Source: Streptomyces sp. ADI96-02 (lineage in GTDB: Bacteria; Actinomycetota; Actinomycetes; Streptomycetales; Streptomycetaceae). From it: a stretch of DNA of 38,924 nucleotides. Positions 8,489-17,746 of the stretch are shown piece after piece. Numbering within the stretch: position 1 is the first letter of the stretch; every line of letters starts with the position of its first letter. Both the position numbers and the translations under genes were made by a program. Location: positions 3,016,180 through 3,055,103 of the forward strand of contig NZ_ML123034.1 in the NCBI RefSeq assembly GCF_003846185.1, given 5' to 3'. Under the pieces are notes generated by a model. The model saw only the letters and a list, made by a program, of their open reading frames with translations, was not told the DNA's origin and did not search any database.

Positions 8489-9897
8489 GGCCGCCCGTCC
8501 CGTTCGGCGACGGCCCCCAGTACGGCGGTGTCCGCCACCGAGGCGTCCAGTGCGACGGTGTTTTTGACGGTGATGTCCGTCGCTGCGGTGTCCTTGACGG
8601 CGGGTCCGTCGCCCGCGCGGCCGGAGACGGACGCCTCGCGCGGTTCGTCCGCCATCGGCACGGGAAGGAAGGCGGCGGTCTCGTATCCGCCGTCGGCGGT
8701 CGGCCCCGCCGTCATCTGCCCGTTCAGCATCGCGACCCGCTCCCGCATGCCGGTGATCCCGTGCCCGGCCCCCGGGGACGGCTTGACCGGACCGGCGGGC
8801 GGTCCGTTGACCACGCGGATGCCGAGGCCGCCGAGGACGTAACCGAGTTCGACGTGCGCGCTGGAGCCCGGCGCGTGCCGCAAGGTGTTGCTCAGGGCCT
8901 CCTGGATGATCCGGTACGCCGACAGCTCGACGCCCTGGGGCAGTTCGCGCACCGCGCCGGTGACGGTCTTCCCGGTCTCCAGGCCGGTCTCGCGGACGTT
9001 GGCCAGCAGCCCGTCGAGCGCGGCCAGGGTGGGTTGCGGGGCGTTCGGGGCCTCGTAGTCCTCCGCGCGGACGACACCGAGGACGCGGCGCAGCTCGGTC
9101 AGCGCGGACACGGCGTTCTCCCGGATGGTGACGAACGCCTGCTCCAGCTCGGGCGGCGGGTTCTCCACGCGGTACGGGGCGGCCTCCGCCTGGATCGCGA
9201 CGACCGACATGTGGTGCGCGACCACGTCGTGCAGCTCGCGGGCGATCGTGGTGCGCTCCTCCAGCAGGGTGCGCCGGTCGCGCTCGACGGCGGTGACGGT
9301 GCGCTGCACGGTCACCTCGCGCCGGGCGTCGCGCCGGACCTGCACGACGGCCACCGTGAGGAGCGCCAGCGCCGTGAAGACGGACATGGCTCCGGTGATC
9401 TGCGGGTCGGCGTCCGTCAGCAACCCGAACAGCAGGCTCACGAACCACATCCAGGCGGCGGTGCGCGGCCGGGTCCGGGCCGCTACGACCACGAGGACGA
9501 CCATCTGCGCGACGAGGCTCGGTTCCCAGGGCCCGCCGCCCAGGAAGACGCAGACCACGGTCGCCGGCAGCGAGGCCCAGAACGCGGCGATCGGCCGGAA
9601 CAGGGTCAGCGCGACCGGAATCGCCGGCACCAGCCCCATCAGGAGGCGGTAGTCATAGCTGGTGAGCCCCGATGCCAGCACGATCAGCGCGGCACAGAGC
9701 ACGGCGGCGTGCGGGGTCCAGACGGCGTACCGCCGCAGCCCCGCCGGCAGCCGCCGGATCAGCCGCCCCTCCGGGTTCGAGGGCGGCATCGGCCGGTAGG
9801 AGAACAGGTCACGGAAGAGGTCATGGCGCAGGCCGCCCACGGCTCCTGCGACGGCCAGGAACTCCGGGCCGCCGGTCTTCGTCTGGGTCTCGGTCAC
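8485..9897 (-). CDS. NarL-type sensor histidine kinase
   Basis: A membrane kinase phosphorylating the response regulator at 7826-8488. Several transmembrane helices lie in the N-terminal ~200 residues (around AVLCAALIVLASGL, LVPAIPVALTLF, LVAQMVVLVVVAA and VFTALALLTVAVV). A HisKA_3 dimerisation helix follows with the phospho-His in RELHDVVAHHMSVVAIQ (His223 from the start chosen). The HATPase domain has RIIQEALSNTLRHAP (N box) and GAGHGITGMRERV (G box). The start is uncertain: GTG codons at 9897, 9906 and 9939 are in frame and none has a strong ribosome site. 9897 is preferred because VTETQTK begins natural-looking sequence. It probably senses an envelope signal, as no extracellular sensor domain is visible. 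Confidence 0.93.
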
Positions 9898-10039
9898 GTT
9901 TCCCACGGTAGGCGGCTGCCGTCGGCCGGTCGTCAGCACCGAAGCGGATTTGCCGCCGTCCGCCTCAAGTACTACGCGCCCGCCGTCTCACCCCTGCGGC
10001 CGTCTCCCCGCCCTCCCCCGGGACCACCGCGCGGCCGGT

Positions 10040-10060
10040 CGCGGACGGAGGGCGTCCGCG
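10040..10060 (-). terminator. Terminator of the kynurenine operon
   Basis: CGCGGACG (10040-10047), loop GAGGG, CGTCCGCG (10053-10060): a perfect 8-bp stem 22 nt after the stop of the last kynurenine gene. Confidence 0.7.
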
Positions 10061-10082
10061 TCCTGCCCGGCCCCGCGCCGCG

Positions 10083-10958
10083 TCACCACGCGAGCTGGGT
10101 GATCTCCTCCGCGACGATCGCGCAGGCGTCGGCGGCCGGATCGATCAGCGGGAAGTGGCCGACGCCGCCGAGCAGCGTCAGCCCGACCGTCTCGCCGGCC
10201 TTCGCCGCCGCGTCGACGTACGCCTCGGAGACGGCCTGCGGGACCACGATGTCCTCGACGCCCTGGACGATCGCGGTGGCGATCCCCGTGGGCAGCAGCG
10301 CGGCCGGGTCGGCCTGCGCCATCCTCTGGTCCGACTCCCCTTCCCCGCCGAGCAGTTGCGTGACGGCTCCGCCGCACACCCCGAGGCCCGCCGCCGCCCG
10401 GAGGTCGGCGATCGGGGCCAGCGCGACGACTCCGCGCAGCGGCGGCGGGGCGGGCAGCCGCCACGGCGAGCCCTCCGGCAGGACGTGCCGCGCCGCCGCC
10501 CACAGGGCGAGGTGGCCGCCCGCCGAGTGCCCGGTGACCACGATCCGCCGCACATCGGCCTGCGGCAGCTCGCGAGCGGCCAGGGCGGGTACGGCGTCCA
10601 GCGCGGCGGCCACGTCGTCGAACGTCTCGGGCCAGCGACCGGCGACGGGATCGGCGCCCCGCTGCCGCGGGATCTCGCCGCCGCGCCGGTACTCGACGCT
10701 GGCCACGGCGAAGCCCCGCCGGGCCAGGAAGTCCGCGAGCGGCGAGACGTGCGCGCGGTCGTACGGGGCCCGCCACGCGCCGCCGTGCAGCAGGACGACG
10801 AGCGGGGCCCCGGTACGGCCGTCGCGCGGGGCGTAGAAGTCGACGACCTGGTCGGGGTGGTCCCCGTAGGAGGCGGACCGATCGGGGGCGACCTGCGGAT
10901 GGGCGAGCGCCGACTCGGTCTCGGCTACGTCCCGATCACGCGCGGCGGAATCCGACAT
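10083..10958 (-). CDS. Alpha/beta hydrolase, probable kynurenine formamidase
   Basis: A 291-residue esterase-fold enzyme that probably hydrolyses N-formylkynurenine to kynurenine plus formate. The oxyanion-hole motif is HGGAW, the nucleophile elbow is GHSAGG, and the expected acid and base lie in GVEDIVVP and GVGHFPLID. The specific function is inferred from position: it follows kynureninase and tryptophan 2,3-dioxygenase on the same strand and supplies the missing middle step. It is the arylformamidase/esterase type, not the metal-dependent KynB family. The ATG at 10958 has AGGACGG upstream. A gap of 110 nt separates it from kynureninase, so an internal promoter is possible. Confidence 0.87.
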   Translation of the reverse strand: MSDSAARDRDVAETESALAHPQVAPDRSASYGDHPDQVVDFYAPRDGRTGAPLVVLLHGGAWRAPYDRAHVSPLADFLARRGFAVASVEYRRGGEIPRQRGADPVAGRWPETFDDVAAALDAVPALAARELPQADVRRIVVTGHSAGGHLALWAAARHVLPEGSPWRLPAPPPLRGVVALAPIADLRAAAGLGVCGGAVTQLLGGEGESDQRMAQADPAALLPTGIATAIVQGVEDIVVPQAVSEAYVDAAAKAGETVGLTLLGGVGHFPLIDPAADACAIVAEEITQLAW

Positions 10959-11068
10959 GCTGCTCAACCGTCCTATGCCTGTGTCCTGTGCCCAACTGGC
11001 TTGACCTGCGGGGACGGTACCAGCACTCGGCACCGCCCCCGCCCGGTCGCCGTCGTCCGGCGCAGCCC

Positions 11069-12283
11069 TCAGGCCTCCGGGGTGCCGGCCAGCACCTCGG
11101 CGAGGACGGCCGCCGCCCGTTCCGCGTCCGCGAACCCGGTGTACAGCGGGGTGAAGCCGAACCGCAGCACGTCGGTCCGCCGCAGGTCGCCCACGACGCC
11201 CCGCTCGATGAGCCGGCGCATCACCGGCTCGGCGCCGGCGCACCGCAGCGCGACCTGGCTGCCGCGTTCGGCGTGCGTGACCGGGGTCAGCGAGGTGACC
11301 CGTCCGGCCGGTGCGTACGCCTCGACGCACTCCAGGAAAAAGTCCGTCAGGGCCAGCGACTTGGCCCGCACGTCCTCGACCGCGACCCCGTCCCACACGT
11401 CCAGCGCCGCCTCCAGCGCCAGCATCGACACGATGTCCGGCGTACCGACCCGGCCCCGCACGGAGCCCTCCGCCGGGGTGTACTCCGGCGTCATCGCGAA
11501 CGGTTCGGCGTGCGAGTTCCAGCCGGGCAGCGGTGAGTCGAAGGCCGCCTGGTGGCGCTCGGCGACGTACAGGTACGCGGGCGAACCGGGGCCGCCGTTC
11601 AGGTACTTGTAGGTGCAGCCGACGGCCAGGTCCACCCGGTGCTCGTCCAGTCCGACCGGCAGCGCTCCGGCGCTGTGGCAGAGGTCCCAGACGACGACGG
11701 CCCCCGCCGCGTGGACGGCGGCGGTCAGTCCGGGCAGGTCGTGCAGCCGGCCCGCGCGGTAGTCGACGTGGTTGAGCAGGACGGCGGCCGTCCGGGGTCC
11801 GAGCGCGGCCGGGACGTCGGCGGGCGCGAGCGGCACGATCCGGTGGCCGGTCAACCGGGCGGCGGACGCCGCGATGTACCCGTCCGTGGGAAAGGTCGTG
11901 GCGTCAACCAGGATCTCGTCGCGTCCCTCGCCCGCGAGGCGGCCCGCGGCGACGACCGCCTTGAAGACGTTCACGCTGGTCGAGTCGGAGACGACGATCT
12001 GCCCGGCCGCCGCCCCGACGAGCGGGGCGATCCGGTCGCCGATCCGCTCGGGCGCGGTCCACCAGCCGCTCTCGTCCCAGGAGCGGATGCGCAGCTCGCC
12101 CCACTGGCGGGTGAGGACGTCCTGCACCCGGGCGGGCACGTGCAGGGGCAGCGCGCCGAGCGAGTTCCCGTCGAGGTAGACGCCCTCGTCCAGGGCGAAC
12201 AGCTTCCGCTTGTCGGCGAGTCGGTCGGCGGCGTCGAGGACGAGCGCCCGTTCGCGCAGTGCGTCACGTGAGGTCTCATACAT
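11069..12283 (-). CDS. kynU: Kynureninase
   Basis: PLP enzyme cleaving kynurenine to anthranilate and alanine. The 404-residue product is normal in length. It has LDGNSLG (38-44), GWW (73-75), the phosphate-binding region DSTSVNVFK (100-108), WDLCHSAGALP (199-209) and the Schiff-base lysine Lys226 in CTYKYLNGGPGSPAYLYV. The ATG at 12283 lies inside the end of the dioxygenase gene, an 8-nt overlap, so the two are cotranscribed. Anthranilate made here could be recycled or passed to secondary metabolism. Confidence 0.97.
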   Translation of the reverse strand: MYETSRDALRERALVLDAADRLADKRKLFALDEGVYLDGNSLGALPLHVPARVQDVLTRQWGELRIRSWDESGWWTAPERIGDRIAPLVGAAAGQIVVSDSTSVNVFKAVVAAGRLAGEGRDEILVDATTFPTDGYIAASAARLTGHRIVPLAPADVPAALGPRTAAVLLNHVDYRAGRLHDLPGLTAAVHAAGAVVVWDLCHSAGALPVGLDEHRVDLAVGCTYKYLNGGPGSPAYLYVAERHQAAFDSPLPGWNSHAEPFAMTPEYTPAEGSVRGRVGTPDIVSMLALEAALDVWDGVAVEDVRAKSLALTDFFLECVEAYAPAGRVTSLTPVTHAERGSQVALRCAGAEPVMRRLIERGVVGDLRRTDVLRFGFTPLYTGFADAERAAAVLAEVLAGTPEA

Positions 12284-13124
12284 GGCTGCGGGCCGTCCAG
12301 AGCTCGGGGAACACGTTCTTCGTCGCGCGCTTCTCCAGCCAGGCCACTCCGGCGGAGCCGCCGGTGCCGGTCTTGGAGCCCATCGCGCGCCGGGTGGCGA
12401 CCAGGTGGTCGTTGCGCCAGCGCCAGACCAGCTCGCCGACATCCGTCAACAGCTCGCCGAGGCGCACCAGTTCCTCGTTCTGGTCGTCGGCGGAGTAGAT
12501 CTCGGCCCACACCGCCTCGACCTCGGGCGACGGCTCGTAGCGCCGGCTCAGGTCCCGGGTCAGGACGGCCTCCGGCACGGCGTAGCCGCGCCGGGCCAGC
12601 AGGGCGAGCGTCTCGTCGTACAGGCTCGGCTCGCCGAGCGCCTTCTCCAGCTCGGCGTACACCCGGGGCGCGCCCCGGTGCGGCACCAGCATGGAGGCGG
12701 ACTTGTCGCCGAGCAGGAACTCCATCCGCCGGTACATCGCCGACTGGAACCCGGAGCCCTCGCCGAGCGCGCCCCGGTAGGAGTTGAACTGGGCGGGGGT
12801 GAGCCCGGCCAGCGGGCGCCAGGAGTCGTTCAGCGCCTCCAGCTCGCGCAGCGAGCGCTTGAGGGCGTCGCGGGCGACCGGTATCCGGTCCTCGCGCAGG
12901 GCCCGGGTCGCCGTCTCCCACTCGTGGACGATGACGGTGAACCACAGCTCCATGACCTGGGTGGTGACCAGGAAGACCATTTCGCCGGGGTCGTCGGAGC
13001 GGAGGTGCTGGAGGTGGGTCAGGACGTCCGCCTGGACGTAGTCCTCGTACGGAGTCGTTCCCGCGAAGTCCAGGTGCGGAGAGTCCGCACCGGTGGCTTC
13101 GGGGTCGGGGTGGTTCGTCGACAT
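12276..13124 (-). CDS. kynA: Tryptophan 2,3-dioxygenase
   Basis: Heme enzyme opening the indole ring of L-tryptophan to N-formylkynurenine. The product is 282 aa. It has YEDYVQADVL, RSDDPGEMVFLVTTQVMELWF, FNSYRGALGEGSGFQS and the C-terminal GTGGSAGVAWL. The proximal heme ligand should be His240 in WRWRNDHLV, the same number as in the Xanthomonas enzyme. The distal position that is His55 there (QHQ) reads Thr55 here (VTTQVMELWF). The ATG at 13124 has GAGGAG 6 nt upstream. It is the first gene of the three-gene tryptophan-degradation unit. Confidence 0.96.
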   Translation of the reverse strand: MSTNHPDPEATGADSPHLDFAGTTPYEDYVQADVLTHLQHLRSDDPGEMVFLVTTQVMELWFTVIVHEWETATRALREDRIPVARDALKRSLRELEALNDSWRPLAGLTPAQFNSYRGALGEGSGFQSAMYRRMEFLLGDKSASMLVPHRGAPRVYAELEKALGEPSLYDETLALLARRGYAVPEAVLTRDLSRRYEPSPEVEAVWAEIYSADDQNEELVRLGELLTDVGELVWRWRNDHLVATRRAMGSKTGTGGSAGVAWLEKRATKNVFPELWTARSHV

Positions 13125-13202
13125 CGCTGTCTCCTCGACACGAGCTTCCGGGTAGCGGTCCGCCCCTTCCGTGAGGTGATGGAGCTCCGGTCCCCTGTTC
13201 GC

Positions 13203-13208
13203 ATCCTA
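13203..13208 (-). promoter_or_regulatory. Candidate -10 box for the kynurenine operon
   Basis: TAGGAT on the minus strand, 79 nt upstream of the dioxygenase start, fits the TANNNT consensus. No convincing -35 box is visible at 16-18 nt. Confidence 0.3.
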
Positions 13209-13288
13209 AGGCCGTCCCGTCCGCCGCGGCGGGTCGGCCTCGGCGGCCCGGCCGCCCGTGGTGCCGGGGCGGGCCGGGCCGGGGCGGG

Positions 13289-13702
13289 TCAGCCCAGGAT
13301 GTCGGCGGCGGTCGGCGAGGAGTCCCGCAGGAACGTCGAGCAGCGCTCGTACTCCGCCTGTTCGCCGATCGCCTGCGCCGCCCGTGCCAGGGCGTGCAGG
13401 GCGCGCAGGAAGCCCCGGTTCGGCTCGTGCTCGAACGGGACCGGGCCGTGGCCCTTCCAGCCCGCGCGGCGCAGGGAGTCGAGGCCGCGGTGGTAGCCGG
13501 TACGGGCGTAGGCGTACGACTCGACGACCCGGCCGCCCTCGAACGCCTCGTCGGCGAGCTGCGCCCAGGCGAGCGAGGAGGTCGGGTACTTCGCGGCGAC
13601 CTCGGCGGGCGGGGTGCCGGCGGCGAGCAGCTCGCGCGGCTCCGGGTCGTCGGGCAGGTGGGTCGGGGCGGGGCCCCCGAGCAGGTTCTCGTGGATGGAC
13701 AT
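13289..13702 (-). CDS. DUF3151 family protein
   Basis: A 137-residue actinobacterial protein of unknown function. It has the family features LLGGPxPTxLPDDPE at the start, TSSLAWAQLADEA, and a helical repeat-like middle (YAYARTGYHRGLDSLRRAGWKGHGPVP) with TPR-like helix pairing. There is no signal peptide or membrane segment. The ATG is at 13702, 37 nt after the stop of the MFS gene, so the two may be cotranscribed. It precedes the kynurenine genes by 164 nt. Confidence 0.85.
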   Translation of the reverse strand: MSIHENLLGGPAPTHLPDDPEPRELLAAGTPPAEVAAKYPTSSLAWAQLADEAFEGGRVVESYAYARTGYHRGLDSLRRAGWKGHGPVPFEHEPNRGFLRALHALARAAQAIGEQAEYERCSTFLRDSSPTAADILG

Positions 13703-13739
13703 GGGTCAAGTGTGCCTGGCGTGGCGGGCCCGCGCGGCG

Positions 13740-15245
13740 TCACCCCGGTCCGCGTCGCGCGCGCTCCGGCTCCAGCGGCGGGGAGGTGACACCGCAGTGG
13801 ACCGCGCACTCGGGGGTGGCCGCGTCGGGGGCGGCCGTCGGGGTGCGCACCTGCCACCAGGCGATCACCGCACCGGCCACCAGGACCCCGGCGCACATCG
13901 GCATCGCCCGCCGGAAGGAGGCGGCGAACGCGCCCGCGTCCCGGTACACCTCCGGGCCCATCCCGGCGAGCAGCGGCAGGGCCGCCACCGCGATGAGCCC
14001 GGCCGCCCGGGCGGCGGCGTTGTTGATGCCGCTGGCGAGGCCGGCCCGCCCGGAGTCCACGGCGGCCAGCACGGTCGCGGTGAGCGGGGCGACGACCACC
14101 ACCAGGCCCGCGCCGAGCACCACGACGGCGGGCAGCACGTCGCTGACGTACGAGCCGACGGAGGCCCCCGGCCCCACCCGCAGCATCAGGAGCATCCCGG
14201 CGGCGGCCAGCAGCGGGCCGACCGTGAGCGGGATGCGCGGCCCGATCCGGCGGCCCAGGTCCCCGGCGGAGGCGGAGAAGAGCAGCATCAGCACGGTCAC
14301 CGGGAGCAGTGCGGCCCCCGCGCCCAGCGCCGAGTATCCGGCGACCACCTGGAGCTGGATCGCGGAGAGGAAGAAGAAGCCGCCGAGGGCCGCGTAGACA
14401 CAGAGCGTGACGATGTTCACGGAGGTGAAGAGCCGCGAGCGGAAGATCGACGGCGGCAGCATCGGGTCCGCCCGCCGCCGCTCGACCCGTACGAACAGCA
14501 CCCCGAGCAGCACGCCGCCGAGGGCCGAGCCGATCACGACGGGCGACGCGCCCCGGCCCGGCGCCGCGATCAGCGCGTACGTCACACCGGCCAGGGCGAG
14601 GGCCGCGAGCGCCGCGCCCAGCACGTCGAACCGGCCGTGCGCGGCCGGATCCTTCGACTCCGGGACGTGCCGGAGCGCGACGGGCGCGCAGAGGGCGGCG
14701 AGCGGCAGGTTGAGCAGGAAGACCCACCGCCAGCCGGGGCCGTCCACGAGGTAGCCGCCGAGGAACGGCCCGATGGCCGAGCCGACGCCGCCCAGCCCGG
14801 ACCACAGGCCCACCGCGCGGGCCCGGTCGTCCGGGTGGAAGCTGGCCTGGATGAGGGCCAGCGAGCCGGGAGTGAGCAGCGCGCCGCCGATTCCCTGGAG
14901 GGCCCGCGCGCCGATCAGCACGGCCGCGTTCGGCGCGATCCCGCAGAGGAGGGAGGCCACGGCGAACCACACCACGCCCACGACGAAGACCCGCCGGCGG
15001 CCGTAGCGGTCCCCCAGCGCCCCGCCCAGCAGGATCAGCCCGGCGAGCGTGAGCATGTAGGCGTTGACGGTCCACTGGAGGGCCGCCAGGTCGGTGCCCA
15101 GGTCCTTGCCGATCCGGGGCAGGGCCACGTTGATGACGGTGGAGTCCAGCATCGCCATGCTGGAGCCGAGCACGGTGGTCAGCACGACCCACCGCCCGGT
15201 GGGCGAGGCGACGCGGATCTCGCCGGGCGCGGCGGCAGCACACAT
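13740..15245 (-). CDS. MFS drug exporter, DHA2 (EmrB/QacA) type
   Basis: A 14-helix proton antiporter of about 501 residues. It has motif D1 (LDSTVINVALPRIGKDL), motif A (LGDRYGRRRVF), motif C-like GPFLGGYLVDGPGWRWVF and a run of hydrophobic segments to the C-terminus. The substrate is unknown; multidrug or product efflux is typical of the family. The start ATG at 15245 gives MCAAAAPGEIRVASPTGRW. An in-frame upstream start at 15281 exists, and neither has a clear ribosome site. Confidence 0.93.
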   Translation of the reverse strand: MCAAAAPGEIRVASPTGRWVVLTTVLGSSMAMLDSTVINVALPRIGKDLGTDLAALQWTVNAYMLTLAGLILLGGALGDRYGRRRVFVVGVVWFAVASLLCGIAPNAAVLIGARALQGIGGALLTPGSLALIQASFHPDDRARAVGLWSGLGGVGSAIGPFLGGYLVDGPGWRWVFLLNLPLAALCAPVALRHVPESKDPAAHGRFDVLGAALAALALAGVTYALIAAPGRGASPVVIGSALGGVLLGVLFVRVERRRADPMLPPSIFRSRLFTSVNIVTLCVYAALGGFFFLSAIQLQVVAGYSALGAGAALLPVTVLMLLFSASAGDLGRRIGPRIPLTVGPLLAAAGMLLMLRVGPGASVGSYVSDVLPAVVVLGAGLVVVVAPLTATVLAAVDSGRAGLASGINNAAARAAGLIAVAALPLLAGMGPEVYRDAGAFAASFRRAMPMCAGVLVAGAVIAWWQVRTPTAAPDAATPECAVHCGVTSPPLEPERARRGPG

Positions 15246-15267
15246 ACGAGCAGCATCGCGGCAACCC

Positions 15268-15305
15268 GGGCGGACGGCCACCGGGAGCCCGGCAACCGTC
15301 CGCCC
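15268..15305 (-). terminator. Terminator after the MalY-like gene
   Basis: GGGCGGACGG (15268-15277) pairs with CCGTCCGCCC (15296-15305) and an inner CCGGG/CCCGG stem continues it. It sits between the lyase stop and the MFS start, separating the two transcripts. Confidence 0.75.
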
Positions 15306-15339
15306 GTCGGCGCGCGGCGTGTCCGTCCCCGGGCGGCGG

Positions 15340-16503
15340 CTACCGCACGGCCTCCAGCGCGCGCACCAGCGCGGCCACGCCCGCCTCGGCCTTGGACCGG
15401 GGACACCCGAGGTTCATCCGGACGAACCCGTCGGCCCCGTAGACCGAGCCCCGCATGACCGCGACCTTCTCCCGCTCCACCAGCACCCGCTGCAACGCCT
15501 CGTCGTCCACACCCAGCGGGCGCAGGTCGATCCACGCCAGGTACCCGGCCTGCGGCGGTCGCCAGTCCAGCTCGGGGAAGGCGGCGCGCAGCCGCTCGGC
15601 GGCGAACGCCAGGTTCCCCGCCGTGTACGAGCGGACCGCGTCCAGCCACGGGCCGCCCTCCCGGTACGCGGCGATGTGCGCGGTCAGCGACAGCACCGCC
15701 GGAGAGGCGAGGCCCTCGGCGGTCTCCATCCGCCGCAGATACTCCGTCCGGTCGTCGGCGTCGCCGAGGATGCCGTACGAACCGTTGAGCGCGGGGAAGT
15801 TGAAGGACTTCGACGCGGAGGTGATCAGCGCCCAGCGGCCGTCGTCCGCCACCCGCGTCCACGGCACGTGCGTGGAGCCCTCGTGCACGAAGTCCGCGTG
15901 GATCTCGTCGCTGATCACCGCGACGCCGTGGAGCCGGGCCAGCCCGGCCGTCCGGGCCAGCTCGTCCGCCGTCCAGACCCGGCCGGTCGGGTTGTGCGGC
16001 GAGCACAGCACCAGGACCTTCGCGTCGGGCCGGGCCAGCTCGCGCTCCAGCGCCTCCTCGTCGCCGACCGGCACACCGCGCAGCTCCCGCCCGAGCCCGG
16101 TGACGGCCTTGCGGAAGCCGTCGTAGACGGGGGTGTGGACGACGACCCCGTCGCCCTCGCGGGTCCACATCCGGAGCAGCTGGGAGAGCTGGCTGAGCAC
16201 GGACGGCCCGTAGACGAGCCGTCCGGTGTCGATCTCCGTGCCGTACCGGGTGGCGTACCAGTGGGCTATCGCCGAGCGGAAGTCGTCCTGCTGCCACGTC
16301 GTGTAGCCGAAGACGCCGTGCTCGACCCGGGCCCGGAGCGCGTCGAGCACTTCCGGGGCCGTTCGGAAGTCCATGTCGGAGATGGTGAACGGCAGCAGTC
16401 CGTCCACGCCGAACCGGTCCGCGACCCCGTCCCACTGGACGCACCAGGTGCCCCGGCGGTCGACGACCGTGTCGAAGTCGTAGCGCGCGTGCGTGTCAGT
16501 CAC
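15340..16503 (-). CDS. MalY/PatB-family PLP-dependent C-S lyase (aminotransferase fold)
   Basis: A cytosolic fold-type I PLP enzyme, probably a cystathionine beta-lyase or cysteine-S-conjugate lyase. Family marks: FTISDMDFRTAPEVLDALRARVEHGVFGYT (39-68), the NPTGRVW loop (171-177), ISDEIHADF (198-206) and the PLP lysine Lys232 in SASKSFNFPALNGSYGI. The GTG at 16503 is chosen because GAGGGGG lies 6 nt upstream; the ATG at 16518 overlaps that ribosome site. The product is 387 aa. Confidence 0.93.
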   Translation of the reverse strand: MTDTHARYDFDTVVDRRGTWCVQWDGVADRFGVDGLLPFTISDMDFRTAPEVLDALRARVEHGVFGYTTWQQDDFRSAIAHWYATRYGTEIDTGRLVYGPSVLSQLSQLLRMWTREGDGVVVHTPVYDGFRKAVTGLGRELRGVPVGDEEALERELARPDAKVLVLCSPHNPTGRVWTADELARTAGLARLHGVAVISDEIHADFVHEGSTHVPWTRVADDGRWALITSASKSFNFPALNGSYGILGDADDRTEYLRRMETAEGLASPAVLSLTAHIAAYREGGPWLDAVRSYTAGNLAFAAERLRAAFPELDWRPPQAGYLAWIDLRPLGVDDEALQRVLVEREKVAVMRGSVYGADGFVRMNLGCPRSKAEAGVAALVRALEAVR

Positions 16504-16604
16504 AGCGGTCCCCCTCATTCGTTCGCTCCGTTCGCCCGCTCACGTTTCGCCCGTCTACGTTCGCCGCTCCCGGGCCGGTCCCCCGCGCAGGCCGGGCACG
16601 ACGA

Positions 16605-16640
16605 CGGGCCCGGCCCTCCGCGGGGGGAGGACCGGGCCCG
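16605..16640 (-). terminator. Terminator of the aldolase gene
   Basis: CGGGCCCGGCCCTCC (16605-16619) pairs with GGAGGACCGGGCCCG (16626-16640), a 15-bp stem with one mismatch, 27 nt after the aldolase stop. Confidence 0.88.
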
Positions 16641-16666
16641 CGAGCGTGCGTCCGTGTGCGGGACGC

Positions 16667-17698
16667 CTACTTCAGCTTCGTACCCGTGGAGCGCAGGTTG
16701 GCACACGCCTCGGTGACCCGCTTGGCCATGCCGGCCTCGGCGGCCTTGCCCCAGGTGCGCGGGTCGTAGGTCTTCTTGTTGCCGACCTCGCCGTCGACCT
16801 TCAGGACGCCGTCGTAGTTGCGGAACATGTGGTCCGCGACCGGGCGGGTGAAGGCGTACTGGGTGTCGGTGTCGAGGTTCATCTTCACGACGCCGTTCTC
16901 CAGCGCGGTGGCGATCTCCTCGGCGGTGGAGCCCGAACCGCCGTGGAAGACGAAGTCGAAGGGCTGGCTGCCGGCGGGCTTGCCGTACCGGCCGGAGACG
17001 CCCTCCTGAAGGTCCTTCAGCAGCTCCGGGCGGAGCACGACGTTGCCCGGCTTGTAGACGCCGTGGACGTTGCCGAAGGAGGCGGCCAGCAGGTAGCGGC
17101 CCTTCTCGCCCAGGCCCAGCGCCTCGGCGGTGCGCAGCGCGTCGTCGACGGTCGTGTACAGCTCGTCGTTGATCTCGTGCGTGACGCCGTCCTCCTCGCC
17201 GCCGGTCGGGGTGATCTCGACCTCAAGGATGATCTTGGCGGCGGCGGCCTTGGCCAGCAGCTCCTGACCGATGGCCAGGTTGTCCGCCAGCGTCTCGGCC
17301 GAGCCGTCCCACATGTGCGACTGGAAGAGCGGGTCGAGGCCCTTGGCGACGCGCTGCGCGGAGACGTCGAGCAGCGGACGCACGTAGCCGTCCAGCTTGT
17401 CCTTGGGGCAGTGGTCGGTGTGCAGCGCGACGGTGATGTCGTACTTCGCGGCGACGATGTGCGCGAACTCGGCGAGGGCGACCGCGCCCGTGACCATGTC
17501 CTTGTTGTACTGGCCGCCCAGGAACTCCGCACCTCCGGTGGAGATCTGGACGATGCCGTCGCTCTCGGCCTCCGCGAAGCCGCGCAGGGCGGCGTGCAGG
17601 GTCTGCGTCGAGGTCACGTTGATGGCCGGGTAGGCGAACTTGCCCGCCTTTGCCCGGTCGAGCATCTCGGCGTAAGCCTCGGGGGTTGCGATGGGCAT
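16667..17698 (-). CDS. fbaA: Class II fructose-bisphosphate aldolase
   Basis: Zinc-dependent aldolase interconverting fructose-1,6-bisphosphate with DHAP and glyceraldehyde-3-phosphate in glycolysis and gluconeogenesis. The 343-residue product is normal in length. The zinc/catalytic motif HTDHCPKDKL is at 93-102. FHGGSGSTAEEI and the Na/phosphate-binding NLDTDTQYA follow, then the C-terminal NKKTYDPRTWGKAAE typical of the class IIA group. The ATG is at 17698, with AAGGAGCGGTCAG upstream. It is monocistronic between two terminators. Confidence 0.97.
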   Translation of the reverse strand: MPIATPEAYAEMLDRAKAGKFAYPAINVTSTQTLHAALRGFAEAESDGIVQISTGGAEFLGGQYNKDMVTGAVALAEFAHIVAAKYDITVALHTDHCPKDKLDGYVRPLLDVSAQRVAKGLDPLFQSHMWDGSAETLADNLAIGQELLAKAAAAKIILEVEITPTGGEEDGVTHEINDELYTTVDDALRTAEALGLGEKGRYLLAASFGNVHGVYKPGNVVLRPELLKDLQEGVSGRYGKPAGSQPFDFVFHGGSGSTAEEIATALENGVVKMNLDTDTQYAFTRPVADHMFRNYDGVLKVDGEVGNKKTYDPRTWGKAAEAGMAKRVTEACANLRSTGTKLK

Positions 17699-17746
17699 CT
17701 GACCGCTCCTTGGGATATGCGGGTGTGCAGTGCTGGTCCCTGACCT

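Noticed and set aside
10083..13124. Kynurenine genes as part of an actinomycin or lipopeptide NRPS cluster
   Set aside because: No NRPS, ferrochelatase-like or resistance genes nearby; flanking genes are core metabolism.
11971..15264. 1097-aa minus-strand ORF across MFS, DUF3151 and dioxygenase genes
   Set aside because: An out-of-frame shadow, Arg/Pro-rich with no domains, while the three true genes lie in other frames on the same strand.
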